A stretch of DNA of 64,000 nucleotides. It comes from an uncultured Christensenella sp. GTDB lineage: Bacteria > Bacillota > Clostridia > Christensenellales > Pumilibacteraceae. Shown piece by piece: positions 41,314-50,869 of the stretch. The stretch's first letter is position 1; every line of letters starts with the position of its first letter. The notes beneath the pieces were generated by a model that had not been told where the DNA came from, ran no database searches, and saw nothing but the letters and a program-made list of their open reading frames with translations. The stretch spans positions 1 through 64,000 of the forward strand of contig CAJTTD010000011.1 in NCBI GenBank assembly GCA_910579205.1, in the 5' to 3' direction. The translations under genes and the position numbers were made by a program.

Positions 41314-43137
41314 TAATCCTAATATCTTCGCCCGCTCTCTCATGCGTTCGGTCGCGTCGAGAGTGCGTTTTCTTATGCGCAAGCTCTTGGGCGTAACTTC
41401 GAGGATCTCGTCGTCCGCCAAAAATTCTATGCAGTCCTCCAGCGTCATGCGCATGGGCGTGATAAGCTTGAGCGCGTCGTCGCTGCCGCTGCTTCTGGTG
41501 TTGGTCAAATGCTTGCGCTTGCAGACGTTGACGACGATATCCTCGCCGCGCGGGTTGAGCCCCACTACCATGCCCGCATACACGGGAACGCCCGCGCCTA
41601 TAAACAGCGTGCCGCGTTCTTGCGCGTTGAACAGTCCGTAAACAATGGAATCGCCTTGCTCGTGCGCGATGAGCGAGCCGAACTCGCGGCGGTTTATCTC
41701 GCCCTTATACGGCTCGTAACCGTCGAAAAGCGTAGACATTATCCCTTCGCCTTTGGTGTCGGTCAACAGTTCGCTCTGATACCCGAACAGTCCGCGCTCA
41801 GGCACTTTGAAGTTCATTCTTATACGGCTGCCGTGCGGCGACATGTCTATGAGTTCGCCCTTTCTCGAACCCATTTTGTTCATGACCGTGCCTACGCAGT
41901 TTTCGGGTACGTCTATGAACACGCGATCTATAGGCTCGCACTTTTTGCCGTCGATATTTTTTATAAGCACCTTGGGCATAGACACGGCAAACTCGTATCC
42001 GTCGCGGCGCATTGTCTCTATCAGTATAGACAAGTGCATTTCGCCCCGCCCGCACACGACAAAGCTTTCGGCGGTCGCGCCGTCGGACACGCGAAGCGAC
42101 AGATCTTTTACCGCTTCCTTGTACAGTCTGTCGCGCAGATGTCGGCTCGTTACGTACTTGCCTTCTTTGCCCGCAAGCGGCGAGTCGTTCACTTGGAACG
42201 TCATTTCCACGCTCGGTTCGGCTATCTTTACAAATTCTATTGGCGAAGTATCCGCTTCCGAACAAACGGTATCGCCTATCATGACCCCGTCAATGCCCGA
42301 TACGCACACTATGTCGCCCACATCGGCGTTTTGCACGGGAACGCGCTTTATTCCGTCGTAAGTGAATATGCTCACTACTTTGCTCTTGACCGATTTGCTC
42401 TCGTCGTGGTAATTGGTAAGCACCACGTTGTCGCCCACCGACAGTCTGCCGCTGTCTATCCTGCCTACGGCGAGCTTGCCCACATAGTCGTTATGCTCTG
42501 CGGACGACACGAGCATTTTGAACGGCGCGTCCGCAGCCCCTTTCGGCGCGGAGATGTGCTCGATAATAGTCTGGAACAGCGGTTGCATGTTTCTGCCGCG
42601 ATCGTTTATATTGCGCGACGCAACGCCCGCGCGCGCCGAAGCAAACACGAACGGACTGTTGAGCTGATCCTCGCTCGCGTCGAGATCCAAAAACAGCTCG
42701 AGTATCTCGTCCACCACTTCTTTGAGCCGCGCGTCCGGTCTGTCCGTCTTGTTTACGACTACTATTATCTTAAGCCCGAGCGCAAGCGCGCGTTCCAAAA
42801 CGAACCGCGTTTGCGGCATGGGACCTTCGAACGCGTCCACCACGAGCAGCGCGCCGTCTACCATTTTCAGTACGCGCTCCACCTCGCCGCCGAAGTCGGC
42901 ATGCCCCGGGGTATCCACTATGTTTATCTTGAACCCGTCGTATACGCACGATGCGTTTTTACTGAGTATGGTTATACCGCGTTCGCGTTCGAGCGCGTTG
43001 GAATCCATTACTCGGTCTACGACCGATTGATTGTCTCTAAAGACATTGCCTTGCTTTAACAGCTCGTTTACGAGCGATGTTTTTCCGTGGTCTACGTGCG
43101 CGATTATCGCCACGTTTCTGATTTTTTCTTGTTCCAT
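41293..43137 (-). CDS. typA: Translational GTPase TypA/BipA
   Basis: The 614-residue protein has the translation-factor G domain: AHVDHGKTSLV (G1), RGITILSKNA (G2), DTPGHADFGGEVERV (G3) and NKTDRP (G4), then beta-barrel, EF-G-like domains III and V (GRGEMHLSILIETMRR) and the BipA C-terminal domain ending GLGKHAND. TypA binds ribosomes and aids assembly and stress growth. The ATG at 43135-43137 has no ribosome site; TATAAA lies six bases upstream, so the mRNA may be leaderless. The 3' end is part of a duplicated 72-bp segment. Confidence 0.96.
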   Translation of the reverse strand: MEQEKIRNVAIIAHVDHGKTSLVNELLKQGNVFRDNQSVVDRVMDSNALERERGITILSKNASCVYDGFKINIVDTPGHADFGGEVERVLKMVDGALLVVDAFEGPMPQTRFVLERALALGLKIIVVVNKTDRPDARLKEVVDEILELFLDLDASEDQLNSPFVFASARAGVASRNINDRGRNMQPLFQTIIEHISAPKGAADAPFKMLVSSAEHNDYVGKLAVGRIDSGRLSVGDNVVLTNYHDESKSVKSKVVSIFTYDGIKRVPVQNADVGDIVCVSGIDGVMIGDTVCSEADTSPIEFVKIAEPSVEMTFQVNDSPLAGKEGKYVTSRHLRDRLYKEAVKDLSLRVSDGATAESFVVCGRGEMHLSILIETMRRDGYEFAVSMPKVLIKNIDGKKCEPIDRVFIDVPENCVGTVMNKMGSRKGELIDMSPHGSRIRMNFKVPERGLFGYQSELLTDTKGEGIMSTLFDGYEPYKGEINRREFGSLIAHEQGDSIVYGLFNAQERGTLFIGAGVPVYAGMVVGLNPRGEDIVVNVCKRKHLTNTRSSGSDDALKLITPMRMTLEDCIEFLADDEILEVTPKSLRIRKRTLDATERMRERAKILGLGKHAND

Positions 43138-43143
43138 ATATGC

Positions 43144-43149
43144 TTTATA
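43144..43149 (-). promoter_or_regulatory. -10 box of typA (leaderless)
   Basis: Minus-strand TATAAA ends six bases before the typA ATG. TTGACG lies just after the leuA stop but at a 21-bp spacing; an alternative -10, CATTAT, gives 18 bp. Confidence 0.45.
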
Positions 43150-43182
43150 ATGAGGAGAAATTTTGCCGCGCGTCAAGCCGCG

Positions 43183-44832
43183 TTATGCTTTTAACAGTTT
43201 GTTCACCGCGCCTACGAGCGCTTTGATAGAAGCGGTCATTATGTCGGGATCTACGCCCACCGCGTATACCGTGCTGTCGCCGTGCTTTAGCCCGACGTAC
43301 GCCGCGGCGTTTGATTTAGACCCCGTTTCGAGCGCGTGTTCGCTGTACAACACCGTCGTAAAGTCCACGCCGTGCGCGCGCTTGAGCGCAGACACCGCCG
43401 CATTGAACTGACCGTTGCCGTTGCCTATTATTATAGTATCCTTGCCGTTGTTGTTTATCCGCAAAGACAAAAGCACCTCTTCCTCGCTCTTATCGAAAGA
43501 AAACGATGTAAGCGACAGCGGCGAGTTCACGTCTATGTACTCCTTTTTGAATATCTCCGCCACTTCGTCGGGTTTTAGCTCTTTGTGCTTTCTGTCGGAT
43601 ACGTTTTTGACTTTATATCCTATATCCTCGCGCATCGCTTTGGGAATGACAAAACCGTACTTCTGCTCGAGAACGTACGCTATGCCGCCCTTGCCCGACT
43701 GCGAATTTATGCGTATGACGTCGCCGTCGTAGTTGCGACCTATGTCCGACGGATCGATGGGGAGATATGGCATATCCCACTTGGCGTCGCTGTGTTCCGC
43801 GCGATACTTCGTACCCTTTGCGATAGCGTCTTGATGCGAGCCGGAAAACGCGGTAAACACGAGCGATCCCGCATACGGGGAGCGCGGCGGCACTTTCATG
43901 CCCGTCAATTTTTGGTATACCGCTATGGTCTCGTTAAGATCGGAAAGATCGAGCAGCGGATCTACGCCGTGCGAGTACATGTTGAGGGCGAGCGTTATTA
44001 TATCCACATTGCCCGTTCTCTCGCCGTTGCCGAACAGAGTGCCTTCCACACGTTCCGCGCCCGCGAGTAGAGCAAGCTCCGCATCGGCAACGCCCGTACC
44101 GCGATCGTTGTGCGGATGGGTGGATATAATTATCGAGTCGGCGCGCTTAAGGTGCTTTTTAACGTATTCCACTTGACAAGCGTACACGTGCGGGAGCGAC
44201 GTTTCCACCGTTACTGGGAGATTTATAATAAGCTTATTGCTCGGCGTGGGCTTTATCACGTCCGCCACGGCGTTGCATATTTCTACCGCAAACTCGGGTT
44301 CTGTGCCCGTAAACGATTCGGGCGAGTATTCGTAAGCGAACCCGCCGCCCGCGCTCACTATCATCTTAGCCGCATCGACGGCGATATCCACAATTTTTTC
44401 TTGCGACAGCTTAAACACTTGCTCGCGCTGCGGTTTGGACGTGGAGTTGTAAAAATGCACTATAGCGTGTTTTACTCCGTCCAACGCCTTGAGCGTTTTG
44501 GAGATTATATGTTCGCGGCACTGCGTCAAGACCTGGACAGTTACGTCGTCGGGGATAAGCCCGCCGTCTATCAGTTTGCGCATGAACGCATATTCGGTCT
44601 CGCTCGCCGCGGGAAATCCCACTTCTATCTGCTTAAAGCCTATCTTTACCAAATATTTAAAGAACTCTACTTTCTCGTCGAGTTCCATAGGCGTTACGAG
44701 CGCTTGATTGCCGTCGCGCAGATCCACGCTGCACCAAACGGGCGGCGCGGTAATGCGGTCGCGTTTTACCCAGTCGTAACGATCCTCGGGAGGAAGAAAA
44801 TAGTTCGCTTTATATTTATCGGCAAATTTCAT
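43183..44832 (-). CDS. leuA: 2-isopropylmalate synthase (long type)
   Basis: The 549-residue protein is a LeuA of the fungal/actinobacterial-like class. The DRITAPPVWCSVDLRDGNQA segment contains the metal-binding Asp and Arg of the catalytic barrel; IISTHPHNDRGTGVADAELA holds the HxH metal ligands, and GNGERTGNVD follows. The C-terminal 130 residues form the LeuA regulatory domain that binds leucine. It condenses 2-oxoisovalerate with acetyl-CoA in the first step of leucine synthesis. No other leu genes are near. The ATG has no ribosome site and lies six bases after a TATTAT -10, so translation is probably leaderless. Confidence 0.95.
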   Translation of the reverse strand: MKFADKYKANYFLPPEDRYDWVKRDRITAPPVWCSVDLRDGNQALVTPMELDEKVEFFKYLVKIGFKQIEVGFPAASETEYAFMRKLIDGGLIPDDVTVQVLTQCREHIISKTLKALDGVKHAIVHFYNSTSKPQREQVFKLSQEKIVDIAVDAAKMIVSAGGGFAYEYSPESFTGTEPEFAVEICNAVADVIKPTPSNKLIINLPVTVETSLPHVYACQVEYVKKHLKRADSIIISTHPHNDRGTGVADAELALLAGAERVEGTLFGNGERTGNVDIITLALNMYSHGVDPLLDLSDLNETIAVYQKLTGMKVPPRSPYAGSLVFTAFSGSHQDAIAKGTKYRAEHSDAKWDMPYLPIDPSDIGRNYDGDVIRINSQSGKGGIAYVLEQKYGFVIPKAMREDIGYKVKNVSDRKHKELKPDEVAEIFKKEYIDVNSPLSLTSFSFDKSEEEVLLSLRINNNGKDTIIIGNGNGQFNAAVSALKRAHGVDFTTVLYSEHALETGSKSNAAAYVGLKHGDSTVYAVGVDPDIMTASIKALVGAVNKLLKA

Positions 44833-44838
44833 AATATC

Positions 44839-44867
44839 ATAATATTACATTTGCGAAAAATTGTCAA
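44839..44867 (-). promoter_or_regulatory. Promoter of leuA (leaderless)
   Basis: Minus strand: TTGACA (44862-44867), 17 bp, TATTAT (44839-44844), then six bases and the ATG. This excludes a T-box or leader-peptide attenuator between promoter and gene. Confidence 0.82.
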
Positions 44868-44914
44868 ACGATTGAGCACCGCGCAAAACGCTCCGCCCGT
44901 CAATGCGTTAAGCT

Positions 44915-47167
44915 TTATGCCGCACTCCGCGCACGCTTGTATGCGCGCTTTTTGGGCGCGTCGAACAGTCTGAAAGCGATGACCGTCATGTCGTCCCGCG
45001 GCGTGCCGCCGCTGAGATCGAGCGCGCGTTGCAATATTTTGCCCGACACCGTTTCGGGATTGTACGCCGTCAGCCCGTTGATGAATTCGGGCAGTTCGTC
45101 GCCCGAAAAACAATCGCTCACGCCATCGGTAACGAGTATTAGCATTTGCCCGGGATACAGCCGCTTTGCCGTGGAGTACGGGCGCATTTCGTCGAGCACG
45201 CCTATGGGCAGCGAGCTGCCTTCTATCTTGAGCACAGTATCCGCCGTTTTTATGTAGCACGGCGGCGCGCCTATCTTTATTATATCGACGTTAGCCGTTT
45301 CGAGATCGCAAATAACTACGTCGGCTGCGGAATAGCTCTCGTTGTTGGGCAGCTTCATAAATCTGTTCACGCCCGTAAGTGCCGAACGCGAATCGAACCC
45401 CGCTTTGTAAAAACATTCTATAAGCTCGACCGCCGCGTCCGAACCCATGCCCGCGGCCGCGCCCGAACCCATGCCGTCGAGGAGCGCGACCAAAAATTTA
45501 TCGTCTATGCGCTCGAAAGTATAGCTGTCGCCGCTCACTCCCGACTTTGCCGTGCCCGCACGCGCGTACGCCGCTTCAAACGCGGGGCGACGCTTGAGCG
45601 TAGCTATGCTCCAGCCCGCGGCTTGCGACTTTTCGAGCGACGTAACGGCGCAGTCGCACTTTAAGCAAGCGGACACCGCGCGGCGTATCGCCTCGCGCTT
45701 TGCCGTGGACGTGCGCACCACTGCGGTAACGCCGTCGCGGGTAACAAACACTTCCGCGCACTCCACGCCCGCATTGGACAGCTCGGTCGCTATGCGCTCC
45801 TCAGCCGTGCCGTCAAACCCCACGGGCGACGCTTGGCTCGCGCCGAGATCGGTAAGTACGTCTTTTACCGCGGCGAGCCGTTCTGTTATGACCGCTCGCG
45901 CCTTTTCGTCGCTCTCGGCGGCACGCTCGCGCTCTTTCGCGGCAGCGGCGATGTCCGCCGAATATCCCAAAACCTCTGTCGCGCGCACGCACTCTTTGGA
46001 AAAAAAGTCGGGAAGCTCCGCTATAACGGGTCTGCCCGAACACGCGCTTTCCGCGACCGAAGCAAAAGCCTCGCCCGCCCGCGCCTTGTCGCACAACGCG
46101 TTGTTTTTGCAGTACGGGCATATCTTATCGGACAGCGACATGCCGAGCGCGGCATAGTCTGGACGCGCGTCGGGAAACGCGTTCATGAGCCGCGCCGTCT
46201 CGTCGAACACAGTAGCCACGGCAAGCATGCGGTTGCCCGCGTCCGCCTTGGATCTGTTGATATAGTGTCTGACCGCGAGCCGCGCCGACCCGTCGAAGTC
46301 GAAATACGCGCCGAGCGCCTTTACCGTGCGCTTGGGCACTATGCAAAACATAACGCCGCCCGCAAACATCATCGACGAGCCGTATCCTACCGTTATAGGC
46401 TCTATCGCAAACAGTATGCTCGCCGCGGCAAACACGCCTATGCCCGCTGCGGCATAAAGCGGGCGCGGGAGCGTGCGGAATACGACGGTCGCCCCGACGC
46501 ACAGACAAAAAGCGAGCGCAGTCTCCACTCCCGCCGATACCGCCAGCCCGAAAGATACGGCTATCCCGCCCGCGAGCGCGGGCTTAACGCCCGCCACGTT
46601 TAGCATGAGCGCTACAAAATACAACAGAGCAAGCCCGACTGTAAAACCGTATACAGTCGCGCCGCCGAGCGACAGTCCGAACACGACAAGCGCTACACAA
46701 ACAGCCGCCGCGTCCGCCGCGCCCAATCTGAACGAAAACTTGTGTAAAGCCGCATACGCCGTGCGCCGCGCAAAAAAGTAAAACACCAGACCTATCGCGC
46801 CCGAAAGCGCGCATTCGACTGCGGGACGAAACAATACGGAAAGCGCGGCATGCGCGATAATAGCCCCGACCGAAAAAATCATCTTTGCCTTTTCCCGCCC
46901 GAACTTAGCTATCTTCAAGCCCAAAAACCAGCGCAGCGCGGCTAAAAATATCACCGCGCCCGCGAGATACAGCCGCCACAGCTCGAACGAAAACAGAAAC
47001 TCGCACAGCAAATACAACGGCGCAGTAAATCCGATAAACACGCCGTCAAGCGACAAAAACATGGGCGCGCCGAACGGCATTATCCCGTACGCGCGACCGC
47101 CGCAACACACGGCTATAAGCACCGCCGACGACAGCAGTTCGACGGGGCGTTTGATCCTTTTTCTCAT
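44915..47167 (-). CDS. spoIIE: Stage II sporulation protein E (PP2C phosphatase)
   Basis: The 750-residue protein has about ten hydrophobic helices in the first 300 residues, a middle regulatory part, and a C-terminal PP2C domain: GVSGDSYTFERIDDKFLVAL, LDGMGSGAAAGMGSDAAVEL (metal-binding Asp-Gly), LVTDGVSDCF and GGTPRDDMTVIAFRL (second metal Asp pair). SpoIIE sits at the asymmetric septum and dephosphorylates SpoIIAA to release sigma F. Its presence implies an endospore former. The ATG at 47165-47167 has no ribosome site; an extended -10 (TGGTATAAA) ends seven bases before it, so the mRNA may be leaderless. Confidence 0.94.
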   Translation of the reverse strand: MRKRIKRPVELLSSAVLIAVCCGGRAYGIMPFGAPMFLSLDGVFIGFTAPLYLLCEFLFSFELWRLYLAGAVIFLAALRWFLGLKIAKFGREKAKMIFSVGAIIAHAALSVLFRPAVECALSGAIGLVFYFFARRTAYAALHKFSFRLGAADAAAVCVALVVFGLSLGGATVYGFTVGLALLYFVALMLNVAGVKPALAGGIAVSFGLAVSAGVETALAFCLCVGATVVFRTLPRPLYAAAGIGVFAAASILFAIEPITVGYGSSMMFAGGVMFCIVPKRTVKALGAYFDFDGSARLAVRHYINRSKADAGNRMLAVATVFDETARLMNAFPDARPDYAALGMSLSDKICPYCKNNALCDKARAGEAFASVAESACSGRPVIAELPDFFSKECVRATEVLGYSADIAAAAKERERAAESDEKARAVITERLAAVKDVLTDLGASQASPVGFDGTAEERIATELSNAGVECAEVFVTRDGVTAVVRTSTAKREAIRRAVSACLKCDCAVTSLEKSQAAGWSIATLKRRPAFEAAYARAGTAKSGVSGDSYTFERIDDKFLVALLDGMGSGAAAGMGSDAAVELIECFYKAGFDSRSALTGVNRFMKLPNNESYSAADVVICDLETANVDIIKIGAPPCYIKTADTVLKIEGSSLPIGVLDEMRPYSTAKRLYPGQMLILVTDGVSDCFSGDELPEFINGLTAYNPETVSGKILQRALDLSGGTPRDDMTVIAFRLFDAPKKRAYKRARSAA

Positions 47168-47174
47168 ATGTAGT

Positions 47175-47180
47175 TTTATA
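47175..47180 (-). promoter_or_regulatory. Extended -10 of spoIIE (leaderless)
   Basis: Minus-strand TGGTATAAA gives an extended -10 seven bases before the ATG. No -35 match is seen, as expected for an activator-dependent promoter; a Spo0A role is plausible but no clear 0A box was found. Confidence 0.5.
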
Positions 47181-47243
47181 CCATACGCCGCATAGTCTAT
47201 TTCGTCGTGATTTGACGATAAACGGCAATTACGGTCATAACGC

Positions 47244-47269
47244 AAAAAAAGGACGCGGCGCGCCCTTTT
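47244..47269 (-). terminator. Terminator of the GH36 gene
   Basis: On the minus strand AAAAGGGCGC pairs with GCGTCCTTTT (one wobble) around a 3-nt loop and runs into TTTTTTT. It lies about 68 bp after the stop and separates GH36 from spoIIE. Confidence 0.9.
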
Positions 47270-47336
47270 CTTTTCATTTATATTATACATACTGGCGTTC
47301 CGACAACATGCTCGCCCGACCGCCCGCTCGGCTATA

Positions 47337-49508
47337 TCATTTATCGTTTTCTATCTGCTTTAGCTTCCAAGTAAAACTGCCGAAGTCGCCGAGCATCGGA
47401 AGAACGATCCCCGCCGTCATAAGCGCGCGTCCGCTCGCGACTATATCCGTTCCGTCTATGGCGTAAGTCTTATCGGCATCCAAGCCCGCAAGCTTGATCG
47501 TTTTTATAAGATCGCATGGCACGGCGTGTATGCGTTCGCCCACGACGTACGCTTGATTTTTGTCTTTCGCGACGAGCATGACGCAAAACCAATTTCCGTC
47601 GAACGGATCGCACAGTCTGTAAAGATCGCCTTTTAGCACAAGCTCGGCTATCGCGCCGTATCTACCTATCTGCGCTTTGACAGCCGACTTTTCGTCGTCC
47701 GTCATTTTGGAAAGATCGAGTTCGTAACCCGTCGCGCCGAGCGACGCTATAGCTCCGCGCGTATCGATAGAAACTGTGCGCCCCGTCTGATGATTGGGGC
47801 AAGCGGAAACGTGGCAGCTCATCGCCGACACGGGATAACACATAGACGTGCCCCACTGTATTTTGGCGCGCTCGTAAGCGTCCGTGTCGTCGCTCGTCCA
47901 TATCTGCGGGAAATAATAGAGCATGCCCGCGTCGAACCTCCCGCCGCCGCCCGCGCAGCCCTCGAAAAACACATCGGGAAACGCTGTCGTAAGACGTTCC
48001 GCGAGCGAGTACACGCCCAGCATGTACCTATGCGCGAACTCGCCTTGACGGTCGAGCTTGCGCGAAAACATTTCGGTGAGGTCTCTGTTAAAATCCCACT
48101 TTACATACGATATATCGTTATTCGCAAGCACATCAGACACCGCGGCAAAAATATGATCCACCACGTCGCTGCGCGTTAAGTCCAATACGAGCTGATTCCT
48201 ACCGCGGCACGGCTGCACGCCGTCCTTACCTATCGCCCAATCGGGGTGCGCGCGGTAAAGATCACTGTCCTCGCTTATCATTTCGGGCTCGAACCACAAG
48301 CCGAACTTAAGCCCGTGCTTTTTGCAGCGGTCGATCACCGTTTTAAGCCCGCCCTTTAACTTTTTTTCGTTTACCGTCCAATCGCCAAGACCCGAGGTGT
48401 CGCTGTCCCGCTTTCCGAACCAGCCGTCGTCCAAGACGAACGTGTCTATGCCGAGCTTTGCCGCCTCGTCTATTATGGGGAACAGCTTTTCGTTATCGAA
48501 GTCGAAATACGTCGCCTCCCAATTATTGACCACTATGGGACGCTTTTTGTAAACGTACCGCGGGTCAATAACGCATTCGCGCAAAAAGTCGGCGTAATGT
48601 CGCGACATCTTGCCCGTGCCGCCGTCCGAATAGCAAAGCGCCGCTTGCGGCGAAGTAAAGCTCTCGCCCGCGCGCAAAGTCCAACCGAATGCCGTATCGT
48701 TCACTCCGCCTTGAATGCGCAAAGACCCGTCGGCGGACGATTCGGCAGTCAATGCGAACGAACCGCTGTACATCAACTGCACGCCGTAACACTCGCCGCT
48801 CTCTTCGGCGCAGTTAGCGCGCAAAAACGCCGCAAACGGATTTATCTTGTGCGACGAAGAACCGCGTAGCGACTGCAGCCTTGTTATCCCGTATTTGATA
48901 GGCGAAGTTACGGGCGTACGCTCCGCCGCCCACCGCCCGCAAAGCCGCATTATATCGAACTCGCTGTCGGGGAGATCTACGCAAAACGAAAAAGCCTTTT
49001 TGAGCGTGAACTCTTCCTTGCCAACATTTACTATTTGCGCGTTGCGCACCAACACGTTAAGATCGTCGTACACCGTGTAGTTGAGTATCACCGTCGCGTC
49101 CGAAAAATCGTCCTTTAGCGTTACAGCCAAAGTATCTCCGCCCTTGCGCGCGTGCGGCAGTCCCGCGAGAGTCGGCGCGCCGCCGTACACCTTATGCGAC
49201 ACGTAACGCAGTCTGCTCATCGCCGCGCCGTCGCTCCGCTCTATTATGACGGATGGTTCGCGGTAATCGCCGTGCGCGTAAAACCCGCACTCGCTCGGCA
49301 TGTTGTCGAACTGCATGTCGTAATTCAGCCCGCCCTTTGTCGGCGCGAACTTGGAACAGATATGCCCTATCAAATATTCAAGGTCGGCGACCTCTATCTT
49401 TTTGCCGTAATACGCGTGTTGCAAAAATCCCGAGTCGTTCACATACATGGCGTAAGTATAATCTTTGCCTTGCAAGCAGAACGCACCGTTGTCCGCGACT
49501 GTTATCAT
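47337..49508 (-). CDS. Alpha-galactosidase, GH36
   Basis: The 723-residue enzyme has the GH36 layout: an N-terminal beta-supersandwich (1-320), a TIM barrel with VNNWEATYFDFD (328-339), DDGWFGKRDSD (360-370), LWFEPEMIS, YVKWDFNRD with nucleophile Asp472, and WTSDDTDAYER with acid/base Asp540, then a C-terminal beta domain. It releases alpha-galactose from oligosaccharides such as raffinose or melibiose. There is no signal peptide, so the substrate is taken up first. GGAGGAG precedes the ATG; a perfect promoter and an operator-like repeat are at 49545-49582. It is monocistronic. Confidence 0.95.
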   Translation of the reverse strand: MITVADNGAFCLQGKDYTYAMYVNDSGFLQHAYYGKKIEVADLEYLIGHICSKFAPTKGGLNYDMQFDNMPSECGFYAHGDYREPSVIIERSDGAAMSRLRYVSHKVYGGAPTLAGLPHARKGGDTLAVTLKDDFSDATVILNYTVYDDLNVLVRNAQIVNVGKEEFTLKKAFSFCVDLPDSEFDIMRLCGRWAAERTPVTSPIKYGITRLQSLRGSSSHKINPFAAFLRANCAEESGECYGVQLMYSGSFALTAESSADGSLRIQGGVNDTAFGWTLRAGESFTSPQAALCYSDGGTGKMSRHYADFLRECVIDPRYVYKKRPIVVNNWEATYFDFDNEKLFPIIDEAAKLGIDTFVLDDGWFGKRDSDTSGLGDWTVNEKKLKGGLKTVIDRCKKHGLKFGLWFEPEMISEDSDLYRAHPDWAIGKDGVQPCRGRNQLVLDLTRSDVVDHIFAAVSDVLANNDISYVKWDFNRDLTEMFSRKLDRQGEFAHRYMLGVYSLAERLTTAFPDVFFEGCAGGGGRFDAGMLYYFPQIWTSDDTDAYERAKIQWGTSMCYPVSAMSCHVSACPNHQTGRTVSIDTRGAIASLGATGYELDLSKMTDDEKSAVKAQIGRYGAIAELVLKGDLYRLCDPFDGNWFCVMLVAKDKNQAYVVGERIHAVPCDLIKTIKLAGLDADKTYAIDGTDIVASGRALMTAGIVLPMLGDFGSFTWKLKQIENDK

Positions 49509-49544
49509 AAACTCCTCCCTACTATGCGAAACCGATATAGAATT

Positions 49545-49568
49545 CGATGTGTCATTATAAACGCATCG
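49545..49568 (-). promoter_or_regulatory. Operator-like inverted repeat over the GH36 -10
   Basis: CGATGTGT (49545-49552) and ACGCATCG (49561-49568) are inverted repeats with seven of eight positions matching, centred on the -10. A repressor binding here would block the GH36 promoter. Confidence 0.5.
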
Positions 49569-49582
49569 GTACGAATTGTCAA
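49554..49582 (-). promoter_or_regulatory. Consensus promoter of the GH36 gene
   Basis: Minus strand: TTGACA (49577-49582), 17 bp, TATAAT (49554-49559), both perfect. Confidence 0.9.
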
Positions 49583-49613
49583 GTTTATTGACTGAGTACA
49601 GATATCGACCGCA

Positions 49614-50855
49614 CTACAGCATTTCGAGCGCGAGCAAATTAAAGCTCAAAAATCCCGCGTGCAAATTAGGTTCGCCCGTATCGGGCTGATAACTTTCAAA
49701 CATATCGCCGTACTTCGTTATATTAGACGACAAAAGTTCTATCGTCGCGTCTTTCAACTTATCCGCCATCTCGGTAAGTCCATACCGCAACAAGCCTTTA
49801 TAAACTATAAAGTTGGGAACGGTCCACACCGCGCCCAGCCAATTGGACGGGTTAGACGTTTTGCCGAGATCGTACATCTTTTCGTTTCGGGCGAGCGTGC
49901 GTATCCCGTATTTTGCAAATATGTCATCGTCGCAAAGATGTTCGCACAGTCTCGCGGCACGGCGCGCGTCCGCAATACCCGTATACAGCGGAGCAAAGCA
50001 ACCCCAAAACCTTATCTTGAGCGGCACTGTTCGCCATGCGGGCGTTTGCCCCGCATGAAATTCAAAATCGCCTATCTTGCGAGCAGCGCGATAAAACCCT
50101 ATATCTTGAGAATAATAAATGCCGTCGCGTTCGTCCCACATTTCGCGATTGACGGCGGTCTTTAGTTTTTCCGCTTTTTCCGTCGCGATAGCCGAGCGGT
50201 CGTCGCCCAGCTTGTCGAGTATTTGCGCGAGCGCGACGTATTCCGCATATAAAAAGCTGTTGAGATAAATGTCGGCACATGTTCTCGGCGGGCGAAAAAA
50301 TACGGTGGGGTTGTTGTCGATGCCTATCATGATGTCGTCTTGCCAAAAGAACAGCCCCGATTTTTCGTCGTACTGATTATTTTCGTAGTAGTCGAGGTAT
50401 TTGACGAGCTTGTCCGCTATCGCCCCGTCTATGCCGCCGAACCGTTCCGACGCTTGAAGCGCGGCTTGACACAAAAACGGTTTGTGCTGATTGAGCGGCA
50501 CGCCCTTGTCGTATTCGCGCTTAAAATATCCGTCGAACAGTCCGCCGCCCGCGACCATGACGGGGGTGTAGCCGTCCGACTCTTGCGCGTTCAAAAAATT
50601 CAATATGCTTCCCGTTACATGCGGCGCGATATCGCCGTCCGACAGTCCCGCGTCCGCCGCTTCTTTTTGCGTGCACTTTTCGCGTATTTTGCAAAGCGCG
50701 TATGCCGTAAAGTACGAATCCCAATCCCACAGCTCGCCCGCATACCCCGCGCCGGGGTCGATAAACGGGTGTTGGAGCTTGCCGCACGGCGCTTTGAGAA
50801 CGCCCGCCGCACGGCTGAGGATATATTGCTTTACGATTTGCGCGCGATCGCCCAT
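49614..50855 (-). CDS. Trehalase-like (alpha/alpha)6-barrel glycoside hydrolase
   Basis: The 413-residue protein resembles the GH37/GH63 group: HPFIDPGAGYAGELWDWDSY near the N terminus (as in the PGGRFRE.Y.WDSYF region of trehalases), MIGIDNNPTVFF, LNSFLYAEYVALAQIL, WDERDGIYYSQD, and a C-terminal GAVWTVPNFIVYKGL and FESYQPDTGEP, where the catalytic Asp and Glu pair is expected. There is no signal peptide, so it is cytosolic. It is the last gene of an operon with a GDSL esterase and an ADP-ribosylglycohydrolase. The sugar is unknown; trehalose, glucosylglycerate-type and other alpha-glucosides are possible. Confidence 0.75.
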   Translation of the reverse strand: MGDRAQIVKQYILSRAAGVLKAPCGKLQHPFIDPGAGYAGELWDWDSYFTAYALCKIREKCTQKEAADAGLSDGDIAPHVTGSILNFLNAQESDGYTPVMVAGGGLFDGYFKREYDKGVPLNQHKPFLCQAALQASERFGGIDGAIADKLVKYLDYYENNQYDEKSGLFFWQDDIMIGIDNNPTVFFRPPRTCADIYLNSFLYAEYVALAQILDKLGDDRSAIATEKAEKLKTAVNREMWDERDGIYYSQDIGFYRAARKIGDFEFHAGQTPAWRTVPLKIRFWGCFAPLYTGIADARRAARLCEHLCDDDIFAKYGIRTLARNEKMYDLGKTSNPSNWLGAVWTVPNFIVYKGLLRYGLTEMADKLKDATIELLSSNITKYGDMFESYQPDTGEPNLHAGFLSFNLLALEML

Positions 50856-50869
50856 TTTACTTTTCCTTA

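Noticed and set aside
41051..41641. A forward frame with repeated peptide segments
   Set aside because: The peptide repeats only reflect the 72-bp DNA repeat; the rest is antisense to typA.
41509..43059. A 516-codon forward open frame opposite typA
   Set aside because: Antisense shadow of a highly conserved GTPase gene; no start signal.
44833..44914. T-box or leader attenuator before leuA
   Set aside because: The promoter -10 is only six bases from the ATG, leaving no room for a leader.
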